From: Acidimicrobiia bacterium
GTDB taxonomy: Bacteria; Actinomycetota; Acidimicrobiia; Acidimicrobiales; Ilumatobacteraceae
DNA: 32,525 bases
Direction: 5' to 3'
Assembly: GCA_010030605.1 (NCBI GenBank)
Contig: RHCK01000001.1
Location: 1 to 32,525 of the forward strand
A program made the position numbers and the translations under genes. The notes beneath the pieces were generated by a model. It did no database searches. It had not been told where the DNA came from and was given only the letters and a program-made list of their open reading frames with translations. Below, piece by piece: positions 1-8,108 of this stretch. Numbering within the stretch: the first letter of the stretch is position 1; each line of letters begins with the position of its first letter.

Positions 1-75
1 GACGAAACGCTAACACGGTGATTTGCGAGCCTCTCGGACGCTCGCTGTTTGGCGGGCGACTGCAAGAATGACGAC

Positions 76-912
76 ATGAGTGACGAAAAGGTCGACAAAA
101 CGAATGAAAACGCCGTTCTTCTTGTGGAACGTCCTCGTCCCGGAGTCACGGTCCTGCGCATGAATCGGCCAGATCGGTTGAATGCCATGTCCGCCGAGCT
201 CGTTCAGGCCCTTCACGATGAACTCTCGCGCATCGCGGTCGACGACGAGTGTCGCGTGGTGGTTCTGACCGGTGCAGGTCGTGGCTTCTGCGCCGGTCTG
301 GATCTGGCTGGATACGGAACCGCGCCGCACACCGATTCGTTCGGACCGACGCAGAAAGCATTCGCGGTGCAAAAGCACATCGCGACATTGATTCCGAAGT
401 TGCGCTCCATTCCCCAACCGGTGATCGCGGCCGTCAACGGAGCGGCGGCCGGAGGAGGACTCGCTTTGGTGCTCGGAAGTGACATTCGCATGGCATCGAC
501 CAAGGCCAAGTTCAACGTCGCCTTCATTCGTGTCGGGTTCTCGGCGTGCGACATTGGCACGAGTTGGTTGCTTCCCCGCATCGTTGGAGCCGCGCGAGCC
601 CAGGAGATGATGTTGACGGGACGCATCATCGATGTGGATGAGGCGCTGCGCATCGGTTTGGTGGTCGAGGTCCACGCGCCGGAGGACTTGGAGGCGGCCG
701 CGATGGCCAAGGCCGACCTGATCATGGCGAACACGCCGTTCGGGGTGTATCTCACGAAAGAGGCGATGTGGACCGCTCTCGAGATTCCGGCCATGCAATC
801 GGCGATCGATCTCGAGAATCGTCAGCAGATCATGTCGAGTCACACCGAGGACGCCCGCGAGTCGATGCGCGCCTTCCTCGAAAAGCGTCCGCCTCGTTAC
901 GAGAACCGCTGA
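76..912 (+). CDS. enoyl-CoA hydratase/isomerase family protein (crotonase fold)
   Basis: A 278-residue crotonase-superfamily protein acting on a CoA thioester, probably in fatty-acid or related acid breakdown in the cytoplasm. Both oxyanion-hole segments are visible: GAGRGFCAGLDL near residue 75 and NGAAAGGGLAL near residue 125. In the active-site stretch the first catalytic Glu of rat-type crotonase appears to be replaced by a hydrophobic residue (FNVAFIRVGFSACD), leaving the Asp of the CDIGTSW segment as the likely acid/base; this is an alignment by eye. The exact reaction (hydratase, isomerase or other) is therefore open. I start at ATG 76, not at an in-frame TTG at 49, because AAGAAT (64-69) lies 6 bases upstream as a possible leaderless -10. 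The gene is convergent with the ABC ATPase that ends at 914, one base away. Confidence 0.85.
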   Translation: MSDEKVDKTNENAVLLVERPRPGVTVLRMNRPDRLNAMSAELVQALHDELSRIAVDDECRVVVLTGAGRGFCAGLDLAGYGTAPHTDSFGPTQKAFAVQKHIATLIPKLRSIPQPVIAAVNGAAAGGGLALVLGSDIRMASTKAKFNVAFIRVGFSACDIGTSWLLPRIVGAARAQEMMLTGRIIDVDEALRIGLVVEVHAPEDLEAAAMAKADLIMANTPFGVYLTKEAMWTALEIPAMQSAIDLENRQQIMSSHTEDARESMRAFLEKRPPRYENR

Positions 913-913
913 A

Positions 914-1939
914 TCAGTCGGTTCGAACGGTCACTGGTGCATCGCCGCCGAAAAGCGGATGATGGCAGGCCACGAAATGTCCGGGCTCGATCTCGCGCAT
1001 CGTCGGCTCCTCGGAGCGGCAACGATCCGAAGCGCTGGGACAGCGCGGGTTGAACCGACATCCGGTCGGTGGGTTCACGGGCGACGGAGGCTCACCTTCG
1101 ATGACGACCTTGCGCGTCTCGACGTTGGGGTCGGGCACCGGAATGGAGTCCAGCAGAAGTTTGGTGTACGGGTGCGCCGGCTTGGTGTAGAGGCCGTCGC
1201 TCGGGCCGATTTCGCAGATCTTGCCCAGATACATCACGGCCACTCGATCGCTGATGTTCTTGACGACCGCCAGGTCGTGGGCGATGAAGATGAGGGTGAG
1301 GCCGTGGGCCTTCTTCAATTCCTCGAGCAAGTTGATGACCTGAGCTTGCACGCTGACGTCGAGTGCCGACACCGGCTCGTCGCAGATGATCAATTGGGGT
1401 TCGAGAACCAGTGATCGAGCGATCGAGATGCGCTGACACTGTCCGCCGGAAAACTGATGGGGGAGACTTTCGGCAGCTCGCTTGGGGTCGATGCCGACTT
1501 CCTCGAGGATCTTGTCGACGGCCGCACCCTGCTCGTCCTTGGAGCCGCGCTTCCAGACGTTGAGCGGTTCCATCACGATGTCGCGCACCTTGCGCCGGGG
1601 ATTCAACGACGAGATGGGGTCCTGGAAGATCATCTGCACCTTGGTGCGAACCTCGCGCATTTCTTCTTTGTCGAGGGTCGTGAGTTCGCGCCCGTCGAAC
1701 ACGACGCTTCCCGACGTGGCGCGGGGAAGTTGCATGATGGCGCGACCCGTGGTGCTCTTTCCGCAGCCGGATTCACCGACGATTCCAAGCGTCTCACCAC
1801 GCAGAACGTCGAACGAGATGCCCGACACCGCGTTGACTTTCAATCCGGTGCGTCCGATGCGGAACTCGACCACCAGGTCCTCGACCCGCAGCAGAGCTTC
1901 GCCTTCGGGTCTCAGGTGCGCTTTGCCCGTGCCAGCCAT
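914..1939 (-). CDS. oligopeptide/dipeptide ABC transporter ATPase (DppF/OppF type)
   Basis: 341 residues, the usual size for the second ATPase of a peptide/nickel importer; it binds at the inner face of the membrane and hydrolyses ATP to drive uptake. Walker A is GESGCGKST (residues 55-63), followed by a Q-loop at FQDPISSLNP, the signature FSGGQCQRI, Walker B LIICDEP, and the C-terminal oligopeptide_HPY region with the Cys cluster CRFNPRCP. The signature motif has Cys where Arg is usual (SGGQRQR), a mild oddity. The start ATG at 1939 shares one base with the TGA of the preceding ATPase (TGATG), indicating translational coupling; the 61 in-frame codons upstream lie inside that gene and are ignored. 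Last gene of the five-gene importer operon. Confidence 0.93.
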   Translation of the reverse strand: MAGTGKAHLRPEGEALLRVEDLVVEFRIGRTGLKVNAVSGISFDVLRGETLGIVGESGCGKSTTGRAIMQLPRATSGSVVFDGRELTTLDKEEMREVRTKVQMIFQDPISSLNPRRKVRDIVMEPLNVWKRGSKDEQGAAVDKILEEVGIDPKRAAESLPHQFSGGQCQRISIARSLVLEPQLIICDEPVSALDVSVQAQVINLLEELKKAHGLTLIFIAHDLAVVKNISDRVAVMYLGKICEIGPSDGLYTKPAHPYTKLLLDSIPVPDPNVETRKVVIEGEPPSPVNPPTGCRFNPRCPSASDRCRSEEPTMREIEPGHFVACHHPLFGGDAPVTVRTD

Positions 1940-3006
1940 CAGAGAACCTCCGCCGTGGTGGTGGACGCGCGGTTCAACTCCACACGTCGCTCGTGATATT
2001 CGGCGGACCCGACCGGGAAGTGGCAAGCGAAGGTGTGGTCGGGTGTCTCGGCCTGCACCAACGGTGGTTCCTCGCGCACGCACACGTCGCGGGCATAGGC
2101 GCACCGCGGGGCGAAGCGGCATCCGGTTGGCGGATTCACAAGATCGGGAGGACGCCCGGGGATCATGGCCAATCGCGAGTGACTCGGCTGGTTCATGCGC
2201 GGGATGCTCTGGAGTAGGGCCTCGGTGTAGGGCATCTTGACGTTCGAGAACAACACTTTGGTGGGTGCGCGTTCCACGACCTTGCCGCCGTACATGACGG
2301 CGATCTCGTCGGTGTACCCGGCCACGACTCCGAGGTTGTGAGTGACGAGCAACATCGACATGTTGCGGTCACGAATCTGCTCGCTGAGGAGGTCGAGAAT
2401 CTGTGCCTGCACCGTGACATCGAGGGCCGTCGTGGGCTCGTCGGCGAAGAGCATGTTCGGTCCGCACGCCAAGGCGATGGCGATCATGACTCGTTGACGC
2501 ATGCCGCCCGACAGTTCGTGCGGGTATTGATTGAGGCGACGGGTGGGCTCCGGGATGCGCACGTCGCGGAAGATCTTCTCGGCGACAGCCATCGCTTCGG
2601 ACGACGACATTCCAAGGTGCAGTCGCAACGATTCCGTGACCTGCTTGCCCACCTTCATGACCGGGTTCAAGGAGGTCATGGGGTCCTGGAAAACCATCGC
2701 CATTTCCCGACCCCAAATACTGCGCATCTGCTTGGGGGTTCGATTTCCGATCTCTTCTCCGCCGTAGCGCACCGAACCTTCGCGGATCACACCGTTGCGG
2801 GGCAAGAGGCCCATGATCGAACGCGACAGAACGGTCTTGCCCGAGCCCGATTCACCGACGACTCCGAGCGATTGGCCGCGACGAATCTGCAGGGTGACCC
2901 CATCGACCGCGCGCGCGATTCCGCGCGGAGTACGGAAATGCGTGCGCAGTTCGACCGTTTCGATGAGCGGTTCGACTTCGTTGCGATCGGGCGCGGCGGA
3001 ACTCAC
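1939..3006 (-). CDS. oligopeptide/dipeptide ABC transporter ATPase (DppD/OppD type)
   Basis: 355 residues. First of the two ATPases of the peptide-type importer. Walker A is GESGSGKT (51-58), the Q-loop is FQDPMTSLNPV, the signature is LSGGMRQRV, and Walker B is FADEPTTALDVT. The C-terminal oligopeptide_HPY domain carries CRFAPRCAYARDVC and a further Cys near the end, the cluster that in some DppD homologues holds an iron-sulfur centre (known for the family, not shown here). The start is GTG at 3006, whose GTGA overlaps the stop of the upstream permease by four bases; its own TGA overlaps the next ATPase start. It forms a heterodimer with the DppF-like protein by family analogy. Confidence 0.93.
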   Translation of the reverse strand: MSSAAPDRNEVEPLIETVELRTHFRTPRGIARAVDGVTLQIRRGQSLGVVGESGSGKTVLSRSIMGLLPRNGVIREGSVRYGGEEIGNRTPKQMRSIWGREMAMVFQDPMTSLNPVMKVGKQVTESLRLHLGMSSSEAMAVAEKIFRDVRIPEPTRRLNQYPHELSGGMRQRVMIAIALACGPNMLFADEPTTALDVTVQAQILDLLSEQIRDRNMSMLLVTHNLGVVAGYTDEIAVMYGGKVVERAPTKVLFSNVKMPYTEALLQSIPRMNQPSHSRLAMIPGRPPDLVNPPTGCRFAPRCAYARDVCVREEPPLVQAETPDHTFACHFPVGSAEYHERRVELNRASTTTAEVL

Positions 3007-3881
3007 AGCGTCATCTCCTTCACGTCGAAGTACGTGCGCAGTCGGTCACCCGCGAAGTTCAGCGAGAGGACGGTGAGGAAGAGCATCAGAATCGGGAAGA
3101 ACGAGATCCACGGGGCCTTCTCGAGGGTCTTGGAAGCATCGGACCCCAACTGGATGAGGCCGCCCCACGTGATGCCCTTTTCGACCGACAATCCGAGGAA
3201 TGCCAACCCGCCTTCGGCGACGACGGCAACGGCCATTCCGAGAAGCGCCAACGAGGACATGGGGATGGCGACATTGGGCAGGATTTCTTTGATGATGATG
3301 TGCCGGTCTTTGGCGCCGATCTGCCGAGCGGCAAGAACGAACTCGCGGTCGGCGTACTGCATCGTGGCGGCGCGGGCGAGACGACCGACCGGGGCGATGC
3401 TGAGCAGGCCGAGAACCAAGGACACCGTGAGCAGGCTTCGTTCGATGAGCGACGTGAGCAGAATCGCCAACACCAGTGAGGGGAACGACAACAGCACCAC
3501 GAACACGAACGAACTGACGCGATCGATCCAGCCTCGGAAATATCCGGAGATGACACCGATGGTCCCACCGATGAGGAAACCAGCCGTGATGGCGGAGAAG
3601 CCCACCGTCAACGAAATGCGGGCGCCATGCATGGTTCGCGAGAAGACGTCGCGCGCATCCTTGTCGGTTCCGAACCAGTGTTTCCACGACGGCGCATAGG
3701 GAGGTCGACCCTGTGATGAGTCGAGGAAGTTGGAAGTGGGGCTCTTGAGCGGAAGAAGCGGGGTGAAGAGGGCGACGAACACCATGAGAGCGAGCCAAGT
3801 CACGCACAACCAGAAGCCGAAACCAAGCTTCTTCTTGGCGACTTCGTCCTGATTTCCAGCGCTGTTGTTCGTGGTACTCAT
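3003..3881 (-). CDS. peptide ABC transporter permease (DppC/OppC type)
   Basis: 292 residues, inner-membrane permease. A short hydrophilic N-terminus (MSTTNNSAGNQDEVAKKK) is followed by a first transmembrane helix (about residues 20-42), then the OppC_N-like region, with further helices in the BPD_transp_1 domain. The cytoplasmic EAA loop is visible around LAARQIGAKDRHIIIKEILPN, the site that docks the ATPases. The start ATG at 3881 overlaps the stop of the DppB-like permease by four bases (ATGA), so a much longer in-frame extension upstream is a shadow of that gene. It pairs with the DppB-like permease to form the channel. Confidence 0.93.
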   Translation of the reverse strand: MSTTNNSAGNQDEVAKKKLGFGFWLCVTWLALMVFVALFTPLLPLKSPTSNFLDSSQGRPPYAPSWKHWFGTDKDARDVFSRTMHGARISLTVGFSAITAGFLIGGTIGVISGYFRGWIDRVSSFVFVVLLSFPSLVLAILLTSLIERSLLTVSLVLGLLSIAPVGRLARAATMQYADREFVLAARQIGAKDRHIIIKEILPNVAIPMSSLALLGMAVAVVAEGGLAFLGLSVEKGITWGGLIQLGSDASKTLEKAPWISFFPILMLFLTVLSLNFAGDRLRTYFDVKEMTL

Positions 3882-4834
3882 CTGCGCACCCTCGGGTCGA
3901 TCAATGTGTAGGCGAAGTCGACGAGCAAGTTGATGACGACGAACGACGAGGCGACGATCATCACGATGGCCAACACCACCGGGAAGTCGTTGCGTAGGAC
4001 CGACTCGACCAACGTCGAGCCGATTCCCGGAATTCGGAAGACCGTCTCCGACACGATGGAGCCGCCGATGAGCGCTCCGGTGTTCAGGCCGACCACGGTG
4101 ATGAACGAGAAAAGTGATGGGCGCAAGGCGTGCAACAGCAGGATTCGAGGGCGGGACAAGCCCTTGGTGCGCGCCAACAGAATGAAGTCTTGCTGGAGCG
4201 TGGTGATGATGTCGGTTCGCAGGAGGCGCTGGTAGACGGCCGCCACGGGGAGGCCGATCGTGAGCGCCGGAAGAATCATCTGGAAGAGGCGACTCCGTAA
4301 CGGATCGTCGGCGACATAGGTGAGAGGCATCCAGCCGAGTTTGATGCTGAAGACGTACTTCAAGATGACGGCCAGAGCGAAGTTCGGCATGGCCACCAAG
4401 AAGAAGGCATTGAGCGTGGAGATGCGGTCGGAGACCTTGCCGGCCCTCGACGCGGTGATCAGGGCCCAGGGGATGGAAACGAAAATGGCGAAGAACTGAG
4501 CCATCGCCACCAGAGTGACGGTTCGGGGGAGACGCTCGCTGATCACGCCAGAAACCGGCGGCTGGCCGGTGGAACTGAACGTGACACCGAAGTCGCCGCG
4601 AACGAAGTCGGACAGCCAAATCGCGTAGCGGACCGGTAGCGGGCGATCGAGACTGAATTCGCGTTTGGCGACCTCGATCATCTTGATGCTGTCGGGGTTG
4701 TTCACGTCACCCGCGACCGGACCGAGAATGTTGAACAAAGGGTCGCCCAGCACATTCAACGCCCCGAAGGTGAGCATGCTCACCGCCAGGAGCAGAAGAA
4801 TGGCCAGGGCGACCCTTTGAACGTAGTACCTCAT
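3878..4834 (-). CDS. peptide ABC transporter permease (DppB/OppB type)
   Basis: 318 residues. It begins directly with a membrane helix (MRYYVQRVALAILLLLAVSM) as is typical of DppB/OppB, followed by a periplasmic loop of about 70 residues and five more helices. The EAA-type loop is LLARTKGLSRPRILLLHALRPS. It is the first permease after the binding protein, 31 bases downstream of that stop, and overlaps the next permease by ATGA. The substrate cannot be read from the permease; peptides are the commonest substrate, while opines, nickel and oligosaccharides are alternatives within this family. Confidence 0.93.
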   Translation of the reverse strand: MRYYVQRVALAILLLLAVSMLTFGALNVLGDPLFNILGPVAGDVNNPDSIKMIEVAKREFSLDRPLPVRYAIWLSDFVRGDFGVTFSSTGQPPVSGVISERLPRTVTLVAMAQFFAIFVSIPWALITASRAGKVSDRISTLNAFFLVAMPNFALAVILKYVFSIKLGWMPLTYVADDPLRSRLFQMILPALTIGLPVAAVYQRLLRTDIITTLQQDFILLARTKGLSRPRILLLHALRPSLFSFITVVGLNTGALIGGSIVSETVFRIPGIGSTLVESVLRNDFPVVLAIVMIVASSFVVINLLVDFAYTLIDPRVRR

Positions 4835-4865
4835 GGAATGTGTTTCAGATTCCGTTCCGAGTGAT

Positions 4866-6581
4866 TCAGCTCAGCCAAATCGAGGAGAAGAACATCCGGC
4901 CGTTGGTCGAGCAGGGAAGCGCGTCCCCGCCTGGCGACACTCGGTCGCACATCCCGTGAACGGCCGAACTGTTCACGACGGCCCACGAGGAGTGGGTCAT
5001 GAAGATGTACGCGTAGGAATCGTGGATGTTCTGCACCAATTGCTGAAGCAGACCGGCGCGCTCGTCGGGGCTCGCCGGGTTGGCGATCTCCTTGATGAGT
5101 GCGTCGCGTTCCTCGGAGCAGTAGCGCGGCCAGTTCAACGAGATGCCTCCGATGTTGCGGCACTCCAACCACACCCGGTCGTCACCGGGGTTCTCGGCAC
5201 CGAACTGACGCCAACCCACCACGTTGTAGATACCGAGCGCGGTCTCCTGAATGTGATCCTGCTGGTTCTTCTCGTCGAAGGTCACGTTGAACGACCCGCT
5301 CCAACTCTCGTTGTAGAAGTCGGCGATACGGGTGGCCAGCACCGAGGGACCGGACCACTGGTATTCCATGTTCACCTTGCCGTCGGTGCACAACGCGGTG
5401 CCATCTTCGGCGGTGGGATCCTCGCCGCAATATTCGGCGACCAGAGCCGCGGCACCCTCGGGATCGTTGCCTTCCTGCACGACGTCGGGGTTGTAGTACG
5501 GGCTCTCGGGAATGAACATCTGGTCGGCCAGACGACCCTCACCGGCGTTGAACAAATCGAAGTAACCCTGACGATCGGTGGCCAACGCGAGCGCCTTGCG
5601 AACACGCACGTCGTCGAAGGGTGCCTTGGCGGTGTTGATCATCAAGAAGTATTCCTCACCGCTGTCGTCGATGCTCAGGGTCAAGCTGGAGTCGTCGCGG
5701 TAGGTCTCGAACTGGTTCGTGTCGGTGGTGTGCAGGATGTCGAGGTCACCGTTGAGCAACAGCTCGGTGCGGGTGTCGGCATCGGGAACCGGGTAGAACT
5801 CGATTGCGTCGAGGTACACCGGGCCCATGACCGAGGTGCCCCACCAGTCATCGTTGCGCACGAACTTCGTCACCGAGTCCTCGGTGCGGCTGTCGAACTT
5901 GAACGGTCCGGTACCAACCGGCTGCTGCTCGAGCGTCGGGTCGGCCGCCAAGGCGTCGAGCCACGTCGGTGACGCGATATAGCCCAACTGCGCGGTGAGC
6001 GCCGACGGGAAGAACTGGCTCGGCTCGAGCGGCTTGAAGACCATCGTGAGATCGTCGATCTTGGCGACGGCGTCGGTCTCCGGGTAGTACGGGCGCACGG
6101 CCAAACCGACTAGTGGGTCGTTGCGCGTGATCTCGAACTGCTTGATGACCGCATCGACGGTGAGCGGAGTTCCGTCGTGGAAGGTCACACCTTCGCGGAG
6201 CTTCAACGTCCATTCGGTGAAATCGGCATTCGGGGTGATGGACTCGGCCAAGTACGGAACGACGTCGCCGTCGGCGGTGAATGTGAACAACGGATCGAAC
6301 ACGGCCTGGGCCATCGTCAATCCGGAAATGGCCAACGCCGATGCCGTGGGATTGAGACCGTCGACGTCGGCTTCGAGGCCAACGCGCAAGGTTCCTCCGA
6401 CGACCGGCTCACCCTCGGGTGCCTCGGTGCTCGGAGCCTCGGATGTGCCCGAGCCTTCGGTGGTGTCGGTTTCACCCGAGCTGCCACCGTCGTCGCCGCC
6501 ACCACAGGCCACGGCGAAGACCATGAGGCTCGCGAGTGTCGCGCCGAGGACACGCCCCGAACGCCGTTTGTATGTTTTCAC
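4866..6581 (-). CDS. peptide/nickel-type ABC transporter substrate-binding lipoprotein (SBP_bac_5 family)
   Basis: 571 residues, anchored to the outer face of the membrane. A basic N-terminus and hydrophobic stretch lead to a lipobox ending FAVAC (Cys 26), then a Gly/Asp/Ser/Thr/Glu-rich linker of about 45 residues typical of actinobacterial lipoproteins. The mature part shows SBP_bac_5 features: a FTADGDVVPYLAESI segment, KLREGVTFHDGTPLTVDAV and VRKALALATDRQ. I start at GTG 6581 because AGGGGG sits about six bases upstream and it gives a compact signal peptide; ATG 6608 would add nine residues and place this Shine-Dalgarno inside the gene. First gene of the five-gene operon; its binding lobe decides the substrate, which I cannot tell from sequence. 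Confidence 0.92.
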   Translation of the reverse strand: MKTYKRRSGRVLGATLASLMVFAVACGGGDDGGSSGETDTTEGSGTSEAPSTEAPEGEPVVGGTLRVGLEADVDGLNPTASALAISGLTMAQAVFDPLFTFTADGDVVPYLAESITPNADFTEWTLKLREGVTFHDGTPLTVDAVIKQFEITRNDPLVGLAVRPYYPETDAVAKIDDLTMVFKPLEPSQFFPSALTAQLGYIASPTWLDALAADPTLEQQPVGTGPFKFDSRTEDSVTKFVRNDDWWGTSVMGPVYLDAIEFYPVPDADTRTELLLNGDLDILHTTDTNQFETYRDDSSLTLSIDDSGEEYFLMINTAKAPFDDVRVRKALALATDRQGYFDLFNAGEGRLADQMFIPESPYYNPDVVQEGNDPEGAAALVAEYCGEDPTAEDGTALCTDGKVNMEYQWSGPSVLATRIADFYNESWSGSFNVTFDEKNQQDHIQETALGIYNVVGWRQFGAENPGDDRVWLECRNIGGISLNWPRYCSEERDALIKEIANPASPDERAGLLQQLVQNIHDSYAYIFMTHSSWAVVNSSAVHGMCDRVSPGGDALPCSTNGRMFFSSIWLS

Positions 6582-6682
6582 GTGCTTCCCCCTGTTCGAC
6601 CGAGTCATGTGGGCTCGGTGTTGTGTTCACGACACGACGAAAGGGCACCCGAACCGCGGCCCCCACCGTCGTGCACACCCGC

Positions 6683-6710
6683 ACCCTAGTCGTTGTGACG
6701 GTTGGGTCAA
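6683..6710 (-). promoter_or_regulatory. sigma70-like promoter of the peptide ABC operon
   Basis: Reading the minus strand, TTGACC (6710-6705) is followed after 16 bases by TAGGGT (6688-6683). This is the best -35/-10 pair in the window. It predicts a transcript start near 6676 and a leader of about 95 bases before GTG 6581, in contrast to the leaderless genes nearby. Called by eye. Confidence 0.55.
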
Positions 6711-6839
6711 GGGTGATCCTGTGGTCGACCAGAGCGAGATCCGTCGGACTGACCCGAGATTCGGTTGGAGAGTCGCGTTGGACGAATCGTCCGGGGCCCC
6801 GACAGGGCTTTCTCGATGGTTGTGGGCGACAATGATCGG

Positions 6840-7079
6840 GTGAGTTCGTCCCATGAGTTGCGTTCTGATGGGATCGAACGACCTCTGACCCGCCGATTGG
6901 CACCGGGATCGGCCTTCTACGACGAAGTGATGAAGCGTCATGAGGCCGCGGTGCGCGCTCGGCGGCCGACATACCGGGATCCGGTGAGTGGGTACACCGT
7001 GTTCACCGCGCGGTTCTTGGCGGATCGCGGATACTGCTGTGCCAGCGGCTGTCGTCATTGTCCGTACGCGGTCGATTGA
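6840..7079 (+). CDS. small Cys-rich DUF5522-family protein
   Basis: 79 residues. The C-terminal half matches what I recall of DUF5522: a helix around FYDEVMKRHEAAVRA, then YRDPVSGYTVFTARFLADRG and a terminal YCCASGCRHCPY block. The four cysteines in CCxxxCxxC suggest metal or iron-sulfur binding, but no function is established to my knowledge. I start at GTG 6840 because GACAAT (6828-6833) lies 6 bases upstream, matching the leaderless pattern of other genes here; ATG 6816, eight codons upstream, is the alternative. It is a stand-alone gene between the ABC operon and the polyphosphate kinase. Confidence 0.75.
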   Translation: MSSSHELRSDGIERPLTRRLAPGSAFYDEVMKRHEAAVRARRPTYRDPVSGYTVFTARFLADRGYCCASGCRHCPYAVD

Positions 7080-7091
7080 CGGGTTCGCCGG

Positions 7092-7129
7092 TCCGCGAAA
7101 TTTCGTCCGCGAAATTTCGTCCGCGAGAT
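7092..7129. repeat. 14-bp tandem palindromic repeat upstream of PPK2
   Basis: The unit TCCGCGAAATTTCG is repeated perfectly at 7092-7105 and 7106-7119, followed by a third partial copy (TCCGCGAGAT). Each full unit contains the perfect 10-bp palindrome CGAAATTTCG, so two dyads are spaced 14 bp centre to centre. It lies 40-75 bases before the PPK2 start, where a repressor or activator could bind. The palindromic core suggests an operator rather than random slippage, but this is inference. Confidence 0.7.
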
Positions 7130-7156
7130 AGACGAGGACCAAGCACGGCAGCGGAC

Positions 7157-7162
7157 TACGGT
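7157..7162 (+). promoter_or_regulatory. -10 element, leaderless start of PPK2
   Basis: TACGGT ends 6 bases before ATG 7169, so transcription would begin at or next to the start codon. No convincing -35 is visible. Confidence 0.4.
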
Positions 7163-7168
7163 TTCGAC

Positions 7169-7981
7169 ATGGTCGACAAGCTGATGCGCAAGTTCTTGGT
7201 GCCGGCCAACAAGCCAGTGGACCTGTCGGAACGGTCGACGAACGAAACGCTGGGCTGGGACAAGGACTCGGCCAAGGGCGAACTGGCCAAGGTGATCGGG
7301 CAGATGGCGTTCCATCAACATCGGTTGATGGCCGAGGCCAGTCAAAGTCTCCTCATCATCCTCCAAGGTCGTGACGCGTCGGGTAAGGACGGCTTGGTGC
7401 GTCATGTGATGACCGGCATGAACCCGGCCGGTGTTCATGTGGTGAGTTTCAAGGTGCCCGCGGGGGTCGAGAAGCAGCACGACTATTTATGGCGGTGTCA
7501 CGCGGCACTACCGGCTCGCGGCGAGGTGGGTGTGTGGAATCGCAGCCACTACGAGGACATTCTGGTGCCTCGGGTGAAGAAGCTGGTCCCCGAGGAGACC
7601 TGGCGTGCCAGATACCGACACGTTCGGGATTTCGAACAGATGTTGGTCGATGAAGGAACGACGATTGTGAAGTTCTACTTGCATGTTTCTCACGAGGTGC
7701 AACGGGAGCGGTTGCAAAAGCGCATCGACAATCCCGAGAGCAGTTGGAAGCACGACCCGAGCGATCTCTCCGACCGTGCGATCTGGCCCGACTACGAAGA
7801 GGCGTACGAGGACGTCCTTCGTGAGACGTCGCGACCCCACGCTCCGTGGTACGTGATTCCCGCCGATGTGAAGTGGGTGCGAGACTTGGCGGTGGCCAAG
7901 ATCGTTCTCAACTCTCTGCAAGAAATGGATCCGCAACTTCCCAGCCCGAAAGATGACCTTCGGGGGATCACCGTCGTCTGA
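7169..7981 (+). CDS. polyphosphate kinase 2 family protein (polyphosphate:nucleotide phosphotransferase)
   Basis: 270 residues, a single-domain PPK2 of normal length. It transfers phosphate between inorganic polyphosphate and nucleotides in the cytoplasm. Visible motifs are the Walker A-like GRDASGKDG (67-75), the second PPK2 block GVWNRSHYED (121-130), and the lid/Arg region around SWKHDPSDLSDRAIW. Whether it acts on NMP or NDP cannot be read reliably; the single-domain form and the NRSHYED block resemble the PPK2-related polyphosphate:nucleotide phosphotransferases. Start ATG 7169 is placed by the -10 TACGGT 6 bases upstream; there is no Shine-Dalgarno. The tandem palindromes at 7092-7129 may control it. 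Confidence 0.9.
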   Translation: MVDKLMRKFLVPANKPVDLSERSTNETLGWDKDSAKGELAKVIGQMAFHQHRLMAEASQSLLIILQGRDASGKDGLVRHVMTGMNPAGVHVVSFKVPAGVEKQHDYLWRCHAALPARGEVGVWNRSHYEDILVPRVKKLVPEETWRARYRHVRDFEQMLVDEGTTIVKFYLHVSHEVQRERLQKRIDNPESSWKHDPSDLSDRAIWPDYEEAYEDVLRETSRPHAPWYVIPADVKWVRDLAVAKIVLNSLQEMDPQLPSPKDDLRGITVV

Positions 7982-8058
7982 TGTACCGGCGCGACGATCG
8001 ATCGCGCGTTGACAACAAGTCAAGGTTGACGATGGGGTCGGTCGCCTGGACCGTGGTC

Positions 8059-8064
8059 TACATT
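8059..8064 (+). promoter_or_regulatory. possible -10 element of the phosphoribosyltransferase gene
   Basis: TACATT stands about 45 bases before GTG 8109, giving a leader of roughly 38 bases that contains the Shine-Dalgarno GAAGGGAG. Two TTGAC-like hexamers (8009-8014, 8026-8031) lie upstream but at 44 and 27 bases they are too far to be its -35. Weak call. Confidence 0.3.
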
Positions 8065-8108
8065 GGAGTGATCGGGCGTGCACGGTGCGCCCATCGAAGG
8101 GAGTCGAA

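Noticed and set aside
4833..5972. 379-codon plus-strand open frame opposite the peptide-binding lipoprotein
   Set aside because: It lies antisense to a well-supported SBP_bac_5 gene, has no start signal, and its sequence shows no known domain; it reflects high GC at third positions.
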